Source: an uncultured Carboxylicivirga sp.
Lineage (GTDB): Bacteria > Bacteroidota > Bacteroidia > Bacteroidales > Marinilabiliaceae
Reading direction: 5' to 3'
Length of the DNA: 64,000 bases
NCBI RefSeq assembly: GCF_963674565.1
Contig: NZ_OY771430.1
Span: forward strand, 1,240,001 to 1,304,000
Both the position numbers and the translations under genes were made by a program. The notes under the pieces were generated by a model. The model was not told the origin of the DNA, did no database searches, and worked only from the letters and a program-made list of their open reading frames with translations. Shown piece by piece: positions 1 to 8,614 of this stretch; position 1 is the stretch's first letter; every line of letters starts with the position of its first letter.

Positions 1-875
1 CTGATTCGATTATTAATGTTGATATTTCTTTCATCAGAAATGTTTGCCAGTGATGCAACAATCAAATAAACAGGAATTAATTCTATTGTATCACCTGGTT
101 CTGCAAATGAAAGATTACAAATGTAAACAAAGCTATCTTCAATACTTTTCTTTAATTGAGACAGATTGCTACACTTTTCAATTAGTAATTTTCTGGCATC
201 ATCATGTATAACATAATTAAAGCCATCTCTTTTACCTAAGCTATATAAATAATCATCCAACCAATAATTATTCCATTTATGAAAATCATTATTTTGAGCA
301 TCATTCTCTTCTTGTTTGGATATCAGAAGCTTTTGTGTGGATTCTTTGAATTGAATAGTACTTGAAATGCTCCTTAAAAAATTTGATACAATACTTTCAG
401 CATAATTCTTTGCTAATCGACCAATAATTGCTTTTTCGGATGTTGTATAGCTTTCTTTACTTTCTGTGATCCCAAAATTACTTTTATTATCCCTGAAGAA
501 TAAATAAAAATGAGCATTTGAATCTTTATTTCCCAGTTTCTGCTTAACATGCAGAACAAGATATTTTGATTCTGTAAACAGATCCAATTGACCTATTTTA
601 GGTTGTTCAATGGTAATAAATGGCAAACGGTTAGCATTGAGCCATTGAAAACTGCTATTGATTTTTGATTCATTGTTTAAGAATGTCTGAATTTCATTAC
701 TAATTTCCAGAACTTCTTCCTCTGTATTTCTTGTCCATTCTATTCCTTGATAACCTGAATTGTAATCAGGCCAAAAACCAAAGATACGATCAATACCATC
801 CATATAACTAGGCCATTGCTTCATAAGATGCAATGCACATTTAATGATTATATGTTGGTTTGGATTTAAGGACAT
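1..875 (-). CDS. Unknown protein, N-terminal ~291 residues (runs off the window)
   Basis: An open frame reads leftward from an ATG at 875 with no stop to the window edge. I translated it by hand. It starts MSLNPNQHIIIKCALHLMKQ and continues with a WPSYMDGIDRIFGFWPDYNS segment. There is no signal peptide or membrane segment, so it should be cytosolic. The composition (mixed charged and aromatic residues, AAA/GAA-rich codons) is that of a real gene. I do not recognise the family. The visible part could be the sensory N-terminus of a larger regulator, but no catalytic or DNA-binding motif is visible. It is divergent from the small ORF at 1091, and the shared spacer is full of TTAAGC repeats. The end lies outside the window. 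Confidence 0.75.
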   Translation of the reverse strand, partial: MSLNPNQHIIIKCALHLMKQWPSYMDGIDRIFGFWPDYNSGYQGIEWTRNTEEEVLEISNEIQTFLNNESKINSSFQWLNANRLPFITIEQPKIGQLDLFTESKYLVLHVKQKLGNKDSNAHFYLFFRDNKSNFGITESKESYTTSEKAIIGRLAKNYAESIVSNFLRSISSTIQFKESTQKLLISKQEENDAQNNDFHKWNNYWLDDYLYSLGKRDGFNYVIHDDARKLLIEKCSNLSQLKKSIEDSFVYICNLSFAEPGDTIELIPVYLIVASLANISDERNININNRI

Positions 876-887
876 ATATTCAGTAGA

Positions 888-1111
888 TAATTAAGCAAAT
901 TTAAAAATATTAAGTAAGAAATTAAGTAATTAGTTAAGCTTAATTTTTTATTAAGCTTAAAATTAATCGAAATATTTTGCTTAATTAATTATATAAATAT
1001 ATGTAAACCAATGTAATATTGCAATTGTTATTTCTTCTTTTAATCAAGCAAATGGTATTTATTAATCATTTGAATTAAAATAATTAAGCAATGGAAAAAT
1101 TATATTTAAGC
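888..1111. repeat. Cluster of TTAAGC / GCTTAA hexamers
   Basis: The spacer between the two divergent genes holds TTAAGC at 891, 934, 951, 1084 and 1106, and GCTTAA at 938, 955 and 979, often extended to AATTAAGCAA. Two pairs form the palindrome TTAAGCTTAA (934-943 and 951-960). One copy abuts the start codon at 1091. The pattern resembles an array of regulator binding sites, but the region is very AT-rich and no binding protein can be named. Confidence 0.45.
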
Positions 1112-1471
1112 AAAATCGAATGGCTTACAGAATGGTTTATGCAGTTATTTTTTGATCCAATGTACTTCTTACAACCAGAAGTAGTTAATTCTTCGAATTC
1201 ATCCATCAATCAAAAAATGGATCCTTTGAATAGTATACAGAATAAAGTTTTGTTAGTAGAGAAACAGGTTGGGCGATTTCAAAAGCTTTGGAATGTAAAT
1301 AATCCTGTAGAAATGATTAATAGCTTTCTTATACGTACCAGTATAAGAATTAAGGAATTTGCGAGTGAAGGCAGGAAATTGTTTACTAAGGCATTAATTA
1401 AAGCAAAAAGCACCTTGAATAAGATCCAAAGTGCTTTTGATATTATTTGGTATGGATTAAGCTTTCAATGA
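1091..1471 (+). CDS. Hypothetical protein, 126 aa
   Basis: The frame starts at an ATG just after a TTAAGC hexamer and ends 15 bp inside the 3' end of convergent ribH. The protein has an aromatic N-terminal stretch (WLTEWFMQLFF) that is too short and polar to be a clear membrane helix, then a lysine-rich helical C-terminal half. No family is recognised. It faces away from the unknown gene at 1-875 and shares its control region, so the two may be co-regulated. It may be a real small gene or a fortuitous open frame; the length and divergent placement favour a gene only modestly. Confidence 0.45.
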   Translation: MEKLYLSKIEWLTEWFMQLFFDPMYFLQPEVVNSSNSSINQKMDPLNSIQNKVLLVEKQVGRFQKLWNVNNPVEMINSFLIRTSIRIKEFASEGRKLFTKALIKAKSTLNKIQSAFDIIWYGLSFQ

Positions 1472-1951
1472 TTGCTTCATATGAACCATTTTAATAGCTG
1501 TAATTGCTCCTTCGTCACCCTTGTTTCCATGTTTGCCCCCGGCTCTGTCTAATGCCTGTTGTTCATTTGATGTAGTTAATACGCCAAAAATAAATGGAAT
1601 TGGAAATTGGAGATTCAATTGAGTGATACCTTGAGTAACGCCTGAACATACATAATCGAAGTGAGGAGTATCGCCCTGGATTACGCACCCTAAACATATA
1701 ACAGCATCCACGTCAGTCATTTCAGCTATGTATTTAGCACCTGCTGTTAACTCAAAGCTTCCGGGTACGTATTTTTTAATGATGTTTTCTTTGCTGACAC
1801 CATGCTTAATTAATGTGTTGAATGCGCCATTAAATAATGCTTCGGTAATTTCTGTATTCCATTCCGATACAACAATACCAAACTTCATGGATTCGGCAGA
1901 CGGAACATCTTCGATATTGTAATCTGATAAATTTTTTAAACTTGTTGCCAT
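1457..1951 (-). CDS. ribH: 6,7-dimethyl-8-ribityllumazine synthase
   Basis: Lumazine synthase condenses 5-amino-6-ribitylamino-uracil with dihydroxybutanone phosphate, the penultimate step of riboflavin synthesis, as a cytosolic multimer. The sequence shows the family blocks: SEWN near the N-terminus, VPGSFELTAGAKYI, GCVIQGDTPHFDYVC with the conserved His, and PFIFGVLTT followed by a GNKGDEGA segment. The frame is open upstream to 1999, but I start at the internal ATG at 1951 (MATSLKNL), which gives 164 residues, the usual length; the extra 16 residues look unlike the family. It lies downstream of the TPR gene on the same strand, an arrangement common in Bacteroidota next to recF. Confidence 0.95.
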   Translation of the reverse strand: MATSLKNLSDYNIEDVPSAESMKFGIVVSEWNTEITEALFNGAFNTLIKHGVSKENIIKKYVPGSFELTAGAKYIAEMTDVDAVICLGCVIQGDTPHFDYVCSGVTQGITQLNLQFPIPFIFGVLTTSNEQQALDRAGGKHGNKGDEGAITAIKMVHMKQSLKA

Positions 1952-2029
1952 TGCTTTTAATTTTATTACAAAAATAAAAGAGGTTGCCGACAGTATCAAG
2001 CAACCTCTTTAAATAAGCTTTATCTTTTC

Positions 2030-2713
2030 TTACTTCAATTCAGCTCTTGTAATGTACTTGTCGATCTGACGAGCTTCCGAAGAAGTTTTGTATTGATCTT
2101 TAATAGTGGTGTAAGCTTTAACAGCCTCTTCTTTGTTATTAGCAGCTTCGTAAGCAATACCTAACTTCATTAAATAAGTTGGTGCTGTAAGGTTGTTATC
2201 GAATGAACTTGCTTTTTTGTATTGGCTGATTGCATCATCAGTCTTACCTAATTCCATGTAAGCATCACCCATTGCACCAGCAGCTGTAGCAGCAATTAAC
2301 TCATCACCTGTTGAGAAATCACTCAAAAATGAAATAGCTTCCTCGTAGTTACCTAAATGTAAATTTGAAACTCCAGCATAAAAAGCTGAAAGTTTACCTG
2401 CTTTAGTTGAACCATATTCGTCCATGATTTCAATAAAACCAGGATTAATACCGTCACCGTTTAAAGCTAATTTAAAACTGTCTTGCTCAAAGTATTGCTG
2501 AGCATAAAATATTTGTTTCTGAGCGTTGTTTTCCAAAGGTTGGAAATACAATTTAGAAAGACCATAATAACCTGCTACAATGGCAATAATTACCAATGCT
2601 ACAATAGTAAGGGTGTTTTGGTTCTCTTCAATAAAATGCTCTGTTTTACTCAATGCGCTCTCAACATGTTCCAGATTTTCATCTGCATGAGCGCCCTTTT
2701 GTTGCTTTGACAT
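2030..2713 (-). CDS. Membrane-anchored tetratricopeptide repeat protein (YfgM-like)
   Basis: The 227-residue protein has a charged cytoplasmic N-terminus (about 1-33), one hydrophobic helix (about 35-52, LTIVALVIIAIVAGYYGL) and a TPR-type helical domain. Repeats are visible around FYAGVSNLHLGNYEEAISFL, AAAGAMGDAYMELGKTDDAI and YLMKLGIAYEAANNKEEAV. This layout matches YfgM/UPF0070-like proteins, which act at the inner membrane near the secretion machinery; the exact role in Bacteroidota is not established. It is divergent from recF and upstream of ribH, a conserved neighbourhood in this phylum. Confidence 0.85.
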   Translation of the reverse strand: MSKQQKGAHADENLEHVESALSKTEHFIEENQNTLTIVALVIIAIVAGYYGLSKLYFQPLENNAQKQIFYAQQYFEQDSFKLALNGDGINPGFIEIMDEYGSTKAGKLSAFYAGVSNLHLGNYEEAISFLSDFSTGDELIAATAAGAMGDAYMELGKTDDAISQYKKASSFDNNLTAPTYLMKLGIAYEAANNKEEAVKAYTTIKDQYKTSSEARQIDKYITRAELK

Positions 2714-2854
2714 ATTTTGCGTTTATTTTATTCGAAACGCAAATGTAATTCTTTTAACAAAAAAACAAAAGGTGGATTCTTATTTTTAGGGCAGTGTTGA
2801 AAAAAATATACTATCTAAAATGAAAAATTAGAAGGATCGATTAAAAGCGTTCAT

Positions 2855-2862
2855 TACTTTTG
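2855..2862 (+). promoter_or_regulatory. Possible -7 element of the recF promoter
   Basis: TACTTTTG fits the Bacteroidota -7 consensus TAnnTTTG and lies 19 bp before the recF start. I see no convincing -33 TTG at the expected distance, so this is a weak call. Confidence 0.35.
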
Positions 2863-2880
2863 TTGGAAATTATATGATTC

Positions 2881-3996
2881 ATGCACATCAAGCATCTAAA
2901 TCTTGTAAATTTTAAAAATATAGCCCAGGCTGAAATTGAGTTTTCAGATGGAATTAACTGTTTTGTAGGGTATAATGGCGCAGGTAAAACCAATGTGCTG
3001 GATGCCTTGTATTATTTATCTTTTTGTAAAAGTTATTTCAATTCCATTGATAGTCAGAATATTTTGCATGGGCAGGAATTTATGGTGGTTCAGGGACAAT
3101 ATTGGCGTCAAGAGGAAGATGAGCAAATATATTGCGGACTTAAAAAAGCTCAGAAGAAGCATTTTAAACGCAATAAAAAAGAATACAATAAATTATCAGA
3201 TCACATTGGTTTCTTACCATTAGTAATGATTTCTCCCTCAGATGAACAACTGATCAATGATGGGAGTGATTTGCGTCGTAAATATATAGATGGAGTTATT
3301 TCACAGTATGATAAACCCTATCTTGATGATTTGATGCGTTACAATCGCTCATTGCAACAACGAAATGCCACTCTAAAGTCGATGAAAGATAGTGGTAATC
3401 GCAATATGGATATGCTTGATCTGTGGGATGAACAATTGTCTTCATTAGCTGACAAAATTTACCATAAACGGGATGCATTTATCAAAGAGCTGGTAGCTGT
3501 GTTTCAAAAGCATTATGCATATGTTTCGGCTGGTAATGAAGAAATATCATTGGGTTACATTTCTCATTTGCAGGAAGGAAGTTTAAAAAAACAGCTAATC
3601 GAAAACAGACCAAAAGATTTGATTCTGGGTTATACATCCAAAGGTGTTCATAAAGATGATCTGGAAATGATGCTTTCGGAATATCCGATTAAAAAAATTG
3701 CTTCTCAAGGGCAGAAAAAGACTTTTTTAATCGCATTAAAACTGGCACAATACGAATTTATTCATCGTCATAATGGTATTAAACCCATACTATTACTTGA
3801 TGATATTTTCGATAAGCTTGATAGTCAGCGTAGTGGTCGATTATTACAACTGGTAAGTGAGGATATGTTTAATCAGATCTTTATTACTCATACCAGTATT
3901 GAAACCTTATTGGAAACAGTAAAACAAACCGGTAAGAGTTTTAAGATGTTTAATGTTGAATCCGGTGAGATTCAGGAAATCAATAAGGAATCATGA
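2881..3996 (+). CDS. recF: DNA replication and repair protein RecF
   Basis: RecF is an SMC-like ATPase that helps load RecA at single-strand gaps. The 371-residue protein has MHIKHLNLVNFKN at the N-terminus, a Walker A motif (GYNGAGKTN, about 34-42), an ABC-type signature region (SQGQKKTFLIALKLAQ, about 280-295) and a Walker B motif (ILLLDDIFDKLD, about 303-314). The length is normal. The start is the ATG right after an in-line ATGATT. The gene overlaps the DUF721 gene by 4 bp (ATGA), so the two are translationally coupled. Confidence 0.96.
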   Translation: MHIKHLNLVNFKNIAQAEIEFSDGINCFVGYNGAGKTNVLDALYYLSFCKSYFNSIDSQNILHGQEFMVVQGQYWRQEEDEQIYCGLKKAQKKHFKRNKKEYNKLSDHIGFLPLVMISPSDEQLINDGSDLRRKYIDGVISQYDKPYLDDLMRYNRSLQQRNATLKSMKDSGNRNMDMLDLWDEQLSSLADKIYHKRDAFIKELVAVFQKHYAYVSAGNEEISLGYISHLQEGSLKKQLIENRPKDLILGYTSKGVHKDDLEMMLSEYPIKKIASQGQKKTFLIALKLAQYEFIHRHNGIKPILLLDDIFDKLDSQRSGRLLQLVSEDMFNQIFITHTSIETLLETVKQTGKSFKMFNVESGEIQEINKES

Positions 3997-4283
3997 AGCG
4001 AAAAGCAGTACAGCCCATAAGTGATATATTAAAAGAATATCTGAAAGAAAAAAAGCTTAATCAGGGCTTAATGGAGAATCGTGCGGTTCAGTATTGGGAA
4101 CGTGTATTGGGACCTTCAGTTGCACGTTCAACTCAACGAATATATATGTATAGAGGCACCTTGTATGTTGAGCTTAATTCAAGTGTACTTCGTAATGAGT
4201 TATTGATGTGGAAGGATCGAATTATTATGAACCTGAATCAGGCTATAGGAGAGGAGATTGTGCTGGATTTGGTTCTTAAGTAG
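3993..4283 (+). CDS. DUF721 domain-containing protein (DciA-like)
   Basis: This 96-residue basic protein has the DUF721 pattern: a helical N-terminus (ISDILKEYLKEKKLN), then AVQYWERVLGPSVARSTQRIYMYRGTLYVELNSSVLRNELLM. DUF721 includes DciA, which loads the replicative helicase in bacteria lacking DnaC. This copy is the short Bacteroidota form without the extended tail. It overlaps recF by 4 bp, so it is part of the recF operon, which fits a replication role. That role is inferred from the family, not shown here. Confidence 0.88.
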   Translation: MKRKAVQPISDILKEYLKEKKLNQGLMENRAVQYWERVLGPSVARSTQRIYMYRGTLYVELNSSVLRNELLMWKDRIIMNLNQAIGEEIVLDLVLK

Positions 4284-4335
4284 ACAAATAAACTAATGGT
4301 TATTTCCTTCCGTATTGATTTTATTTTTCTTGTTG

Positions 4336-4704
4336 CTATAAATCCTTTTCAATGGTTTTAAATATAAGATCAAGATTAAAAGGTTTTTTTAACGAAGCAG
4401 AAATCAATCCGTTATTTATTGCATTATTGATATCATTATTGACTTCGTAACCTGTTACAATATAGTAGTGCTTGTCTTTATGAATTTTTTTTGCTTCGGT
4501 AATAAAGTCGATACCATTCATTTCAGGCATTTTCATGTCACTGAAAATAAGTTTTATATCCGGATTTGATTCCAATAACTGAAGCCCTTCAACTCCGGAA
4601 GCTGCAGTATGTACCTCATATTTCTTACCTATTAAAGCCTTAAATAGTAATAGATTCATAGGTTCGTCATCAACGTATAATATTGTATTTCGATTATTAT
4701 TCAT
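4336..4704 (-). CDS. Stand-alone receiver-domain response regulator
   Basis: The 122 residues form one CheY-like receiver: the acidic pair D12-D13, phospho-acceptor Asp at about 56 (FSDMKMPEMNG), a Thr in YYIVTGYE and the conserved Lys in SLKKPF. There is no output domain, so it must act through protein contact or as a phospho-relay. It overlaps the histidine kinase gene upstream by 8 bp, which makes it the kinase's partner. The frame ends close to the stop of the convergent recF operon. Confidence 0.92.
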   Translation of the reverse strand: MNNNRNTILYVDDEPMNLLLFKALIGKKYEVHTAASGVEGLQLLESNPDIKLIFSDMKMPEMNGIDFITEAKKIHKDKHYYIVTGYEVNNDINNAINNGLISASLKKPFNLDLIFKTIEKDL

Positions 4705-6745
4705 TGGTTGTTTCGTTTACAGGTAATCTGATTTCTGTGCAAGTCCATTCACCTGGTTCTGAATTTATTTTGATTGTTCCATTATGCTCTTTAATTATAT
4801 TGTAGCTAATTGATAATCCAAGTCCGGTTCCTTCACCAGGTTCTTTTGTTGTATAAAAAGGATCAAATACATTATTTATCACTTCTTTAGGAATACCTTT
4901 TCCATTATCTAATATTTCAACTATAATTTGATTATCGGAAACTTTAGTTACAATTTGAATCTTACCAGTATGATTATCAATTGCCTGGATCGAATTATAA
5001 ATAATATTGAGCATAACCTGGTGCAACTGGCCTTCGTTTGCATTAATGTCAGGCAAGGTGGGAGACAGATTCTTTATTATTTCAGTTTTAGAATCAATTT
5101 TGCTTTTAAGCATTGTTAAACAGTTGCTTAGTATATTATTCATTTGACAGGATGTTCTTTCCATATCATTTTTACGCGAATAATGATTTAAACTTGATAC
5201 TATATCAGCTGTTCTGTTAACTCCTTCGTTTATTGCATTTAAGTAGGTTTGTGCCTCTTCAATATTATTTCCCGGATTTTCTTTTAAGTAATTTTCAATC
5301 GCCAAACTGCCACCCATTATAAAGTTCAATGGATTATTAATTTCATGAGCAATACCAGCTGAAAGCAGACCTAGCGAAGCCATTTTTTCGGATTGAATAA
5401 GCTGCTGCTGTGCTGTATGCAAATTGTTTAGTGTGATTTCGAGATTTTTTTTCTGTTCTAACAGAAGCCTGTTTGAATTATTTAATTCCTGATTACGTTT
5501 ATTCAGTTCATCCGTACGGTCCTTTACCAGAATTTCCAGATTATTACGGTGTCTGGCTAATTCTTCCTGAGTAATTTTGCTTTCAGTAACATCAATAAAG
5601 GTGTTCATTATTAATGTTGAATCTTTGTAATGTAATTTTAAACATGAATATAAAAAATGCTTTTTTTCTCCATCATTATTAAATAAGGCTAATTCCCAAT
5701 TATCAACTCTATTGGATTTAAGTACCATTTCCTTGATGTTGCTGTAATATTTTTCTTCATCCAGAAAATTTAATTCATGGGGAGTTTTACCTAATACATT
5801 AGCTTCTTCTATTTTAAAGGTGTTACAATATGATTTGTTAACGATAAGATGACGTAAACTTTCATCAGTCACACTTATCGGATATGGAGCCAGATTAAGT
5901 AATGTCTGAAATAAATGTTCACTCTCTTTTAATGCATCTTCAGCTAATTTGAGTTCTGTTGTGTCTATTAGGGTTCCCATAATAGCTGCCCGGTTCTTAT
6001 ATTGCATTGTGGTTCCGAGTACCTGAATATATATTGTAGTATTATCTTTTTTTAAACCTTTAAATTCATATTTAAGAGAACCGGATTCTCCATTTAATCT
6101 TCTCTTAATGTTATTGGCCACCTTGTCCTTATCATCGTCATGAACCAGAAGGGGGGGATCTAAAATGTCAACAATCTCTTCACTTTCATATCCAAATATT
6201 TCACAAAAATGATTGTTAACATACCTAAAACGGTTATCCTGAATTAAATAAACACCAACTAAAGAATTTTCAACAAGGCTTTTATATTTTCTTGCATTTT
6301 CTTTTAATTCCTGCTCAATAGCATGTTGTTGAGTTATATCGATTAAGATTCCGGCAACAGCCTTTTTCCCATTAAAATTAATTAGGTTACCAAATACTTT
6401 AACATATGCCTGTTCGCCATCTTTTCTGATGATTCTGAATTGACTGTCAGCTGTTTTTATATCACCCGACATCCGTTTATTTACATATGATTGCAGGCTA
6501 TTTATGTCATCCGGAACAATGATATCCAACGTTTCCATCTTATCAACAGTTTCCTCATATGAATATCCGGTAATAATAGACCAACCTTCACTAACATATT
6601 TAAACTTGTTATCCTGAAGTATGTATACACCAACTAAAGGATTTTCTGTAATACTTTTAAATAACTCAGAGAATTGATGTTTTTTATTTTTAAAAATATT
6701 AAAAACTGATTTTATGGGATCTGAAGAAAATTTAAAAGCTTCCAT
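4697..6745 (-). CDS. Soluble triple-PAS sensor histidine kinase
   Basis: The 682-residue kinase has three PAS domains in tandem (about 25-143, 148-268 and 272-395). The first two share the motif NPLVGVYILQDN / NSLVGVYLIQDN, so they look like an internal duplication. A long coiled coil (about 395-455) follows, then HisKA with the phospho-His in GIAHEINNPLNFI (about 468), and a HATPase domain with DNGKGIP and GEGTGLGLSIS. There is no membrane segment, so it senses a cytosolic or membrane-permeable signal. It is co-transcribed with the downstream receiver. The ligand cannot be told from sequence. Confidence 0.93.
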   Translation of the reverse strand: MEAFKFSSDPIKSVFNIFKNKKHQFSELFKSITENPLVGVYILQDNKFKYVSEGWSIITGYSYEETVDKMETLDIIVPDDINSLQSYVNKRMSGDIKTADSQFRIIRKDGEQAYVKVFGNLINFNGKKAVAGILIDITQQHAIEQELKENARKYKSLVENSLVGVYLIQDNRFRYVNNHFCEIFGYESEEIVDILDPPLLVHDDDKDKVANNIKRRLNGESGSLKYEFKGLKKDNTTIYIQVLGTTMQYKNRAAIMGTLIDTTELKLAEDALKESEHLFQTLLNLAPYPISVTDESLRHLIVNKSYCNTFKIEEANVLGKTPHELNFLDEEKYYSNIKEMVLKSNRVDNWELALFNNDGEKKHFLYSCLKLHYKDSTLIMNTFIDVTESKITQEELARHRNNLEILVKDRTDELNKRNQELNNSNRLLLEQKKNLEITLNNLHTAQQQLIQSEKMASLGLLSAGIAHEINNPLNFIMGGSLAIENYLKENPGNNIEEAQTYLNAINEGVNRTADIVSSLNHYSRKNDMERTSCQMNNILSNCLTMLKSKIDSKTEIIKNLSPTLPDINANEGQLHQVMLNIIYNSIQAIDNHTGKIQIVTKVSDNQIIVEILDNGKGIPKEVINNVFDPFYTTKEPGEGTGLGLSISYNIIKEHNGTIKINSEPGEWTCTEIRLPVNETTNE

Positions 6746-7056
6746 CCTTAATAAATTATATAAGTGTTAACCTGAATTCTTTCTTAAAATACTACTAAAA
6801 CAGTAATATCCAACACGAATATTCTGCTTTTTTAACTTTAAATGTCTGTTAAAATATTTTTATGAAGACTTTCGGTTAAGGTTTTATATGATATTGGTTT
6901 TAGGTCTGGAGATTTATTATTTAACGACTCATTTAATAAATCTAAACCTCCTTTGAGGGAGGTTTAGTCTTTTCTAATTGTATGTTTTAAAAGGCTATAG
7001 GTTAAATTAACCAGAACCTCTATGTTTAAAGTTATTTAATTTTCTGTTCTTAATAT
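6746..7056. other. Intergenic region with one hairpin
   Basis: This 311-bp AT-rich spacer separates ndk from the histidine kinase. Apart from the hairpin at 6942-6968 I see no open frame or repeat. It should contain the kinase promoter on the minus strand, but no consensus element stands out. Confidence 0.5.
6942..6968 (-). terminator. Hairpin, probable ndk terminator
   Basis: CTAAACCTCC and GGAGGTTTAG form a perfect 10-bp stem with a 7-nt loop. On the minus strand it is followed by ATTTATT. It lies downstream of ndk, so it probably ends that transcript. The other strand also has a short T-rich tail, so the direction is not certain. Confidence 0.55.
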
Positions 7057-7488
7057 TTAAGGTTCTTTTTCCAGCAATTCTTTTCTACTGAAAAAGAAAT
7101 TTGATTCTCTTTCGGCACTCTCGTCACTATCAGAACCATGAATAGCGTTCATTGATTTACTGATTGCAAAAATTTTTCTAATGGTTCCTTCCTTTGCTTC
7201 AGCCGGATCAGTGCTCCCAATCAACTTTCTAAAATCGGCAACTGCATCATCTTTTAATAAAATGGCTGCCACAATGGGACCAGAGCTCATAAAATCAACC
7301 AATTCGCCAAAGAATGGACGTTCTTTATGTTCTGCATAGAATTCTTCAGCGTCTTCATGCGATAATTTTACTGATTTAATAGCTGCAATTCGGAATCCTG
7401 CCTTTTCGATCATATCTACAATAGCTCCGATATGACGATGTTTGACAGCTCCAGGCTTAATCATTGTAAGTGTTTTATTTCCTGCCAT
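7057..7488 (-). CDS. ndk: Nucleoside diphosphate kinase
   Basis: Ndk transfers the gamma phosphate of ATP to nucleoside diphosphates through a phospho-histidine. The sequence starts with TLTMIKPGAVKHRHIG and holds HKERPFFGELVDFMSSGP, then the active-site His in NAIHGSDSDESAERE. The length (143) is that of a normal single-domain cytosolic enzyme with a short C-terminal tail (FFSRKELLEKEP). It is divergent from nrnA, with about 97 bp between the starts. Confidence 0.97.
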   Translation of the reverse strand: MAGNKTLTMIKPGAVKHRHIGAIVDMIEKAGFRIAAIKSVKLSHEDAEEFYAEHKERPFFGELVDFMSSGPIVAAILLKDDAVADFRKLIGSTDPAEAKEGTIRKIFAISKSMNAIHGSDSDESAERESNFFFSRKELLEKEP

Positions 7489-7536
7489 GTGCGTTAGAAT
7501 TTTTTACTACGGTTAAACTATAGATTTAGGTATTAC

Positions 7537-7564
7537 TTGAATCACTCCATTTATTCTATCTTTG
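7537..7564 (+). promoter_or_regulatory. Bacteroidota-type promoter of nrnA
   Basis: TTG at 7537-7539 and TATCTTTG at 7557-7564, separated by 17 bp, match the Bacteroidota -33/-7 promoter pattern (TTG, then TAnnTTTG). The ATG of nrnA follows about 21 bp later. Confidence 0.6.
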
Positions 7565-7585
7565 TAAATCTCTAAGATAAAATAA

Positions 7586-8614
7586 ATGATGAATATTAGT
7601 GATCAATCACAAGTAGAAATTTTTAAAAATTACGTTAATAACTCTCAGAATATAGTAATTGTTCCACATAATAATCCGGATGGTGATGCATTGGGAGCTT
7701 CACTTGGTTTGTTGAACACACTAAAAAATATGGGTAAATCAGTTACAGTGATATCACCCAATGAGTTTCCTGATTTTTTGAACTGGATGCATGGTGTTAA
7801 TGATGTTTTGATTTATGACAAACAGTTAGCAATAGCAAGTCAGTTGATTGATGAATCTGATCTGATTGTTTTTCTTGATTTTAATGCGTTGTCACGTATT
7901 AAGTTAATGCAACCATTATTTGAGAAAGATACCACTCCTCGTGTTATGATTGATCATCATCCATTTCCAGAGGAAGGTACAGCTGAAGTACAGATAAGTG
8001 TTCCTGAAGCATCTTCAACGTGCGAATTACTGTATCATGTTTTGTCGTTAAGTGGTTTTAAGCAGACCATTACAAAAGAAGCTGCAGAATGTATTTATGC
8101 TGGTATTATGACAGATACAGGAGCACTCAACTATAATTCGAGTCGACCTCAAACCTATCATATTGTTGCTGAATTACTTGAGATGGGGATAGATAAGGAA
8201 AATATTCATCAAAACTTATTTCATAACAATTCGTTTGACAGAATGCGTCTACTGGGACATGCTTTAGGGGTTAAGATGCAACGATTACCCGAACAAAAAG
8301 CAGCTTATATTGACTTAAGTAAAGAAGAATTACAGCAGTTTAATTTTAAACCGGGTGATACAGAAGGGTTTGTAAATCAGGCTTTATGGATAGAAGGGGT
8401 GCAAATGTCAGCATTATTCACTGAGAAAAATAACCTGGTTAAGATATCTTTCCGTTCCCGAAATGGTTTTCCGGCCAATGCCTTTAGCGAAAAGTATTTT
8501 GGTGGAGGAGGTCATTTTAATGCTGCAGGCGGTGAGTCAAAGTTATCGTTGACAGAAACGGTTGAGCGTTTTAAAGTAGTATTAAAAGAATTTTGTGACG
8601 AAAATGGTTTTTAA
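7586..8614 (+). CDS. nrnA: DHH-family phosphoesterase (nanoRNase / pAp phosphatase)
   Basis: NrnA-type enzymes degrade very short RNA oligomers and dephosphorylate 3'-phosphoadenosine 5'-phosphate. The 342-residue protein shows the DHH motifs in order: VPHNNPDGDALGASLG (metal ligands), FLDFNALSR, the DHH signature in MIDHHPFP, GIMTDTGALNY, and the C-terminal DHHA1 motif GGGGHFNAAGG. The start is one of two adjacent ATGs (7586 or 7589). The 3' end overlaps the FKBP lipoprotein gene by about 20 bp, which indicates an operon. Confidence 0.93.
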   Translation: MMNISDQSQVEIFKNYVNNSQNIVIVPHNNPDGDALGASLGLLNTLKNMGKSVTVISPNEFPDFLNWMHGVNDVLIYDKQLAIASQLIDESDLIVFLDFNALSRIKLMQPLFEKDTTPRVMIDHHPFPEEGTAEVQISVPEASSTCELLYHVLSLSGFKQTITKEAAECIYAGIMTDTGALNYNSSRPQTYHIVAELLEMGIDKENIHQNLFHNNSFDRMRLLGHALGVKMQRLPEQKAAYIDLSKEELQQFNFKPGDTEGFVNQALWIEGVQMSALFTEKNNLVKISFRSRNGFPANAFSEKYFGGGGHFNAAGGESKLSLTETVERFKVVLKEFCDENGF

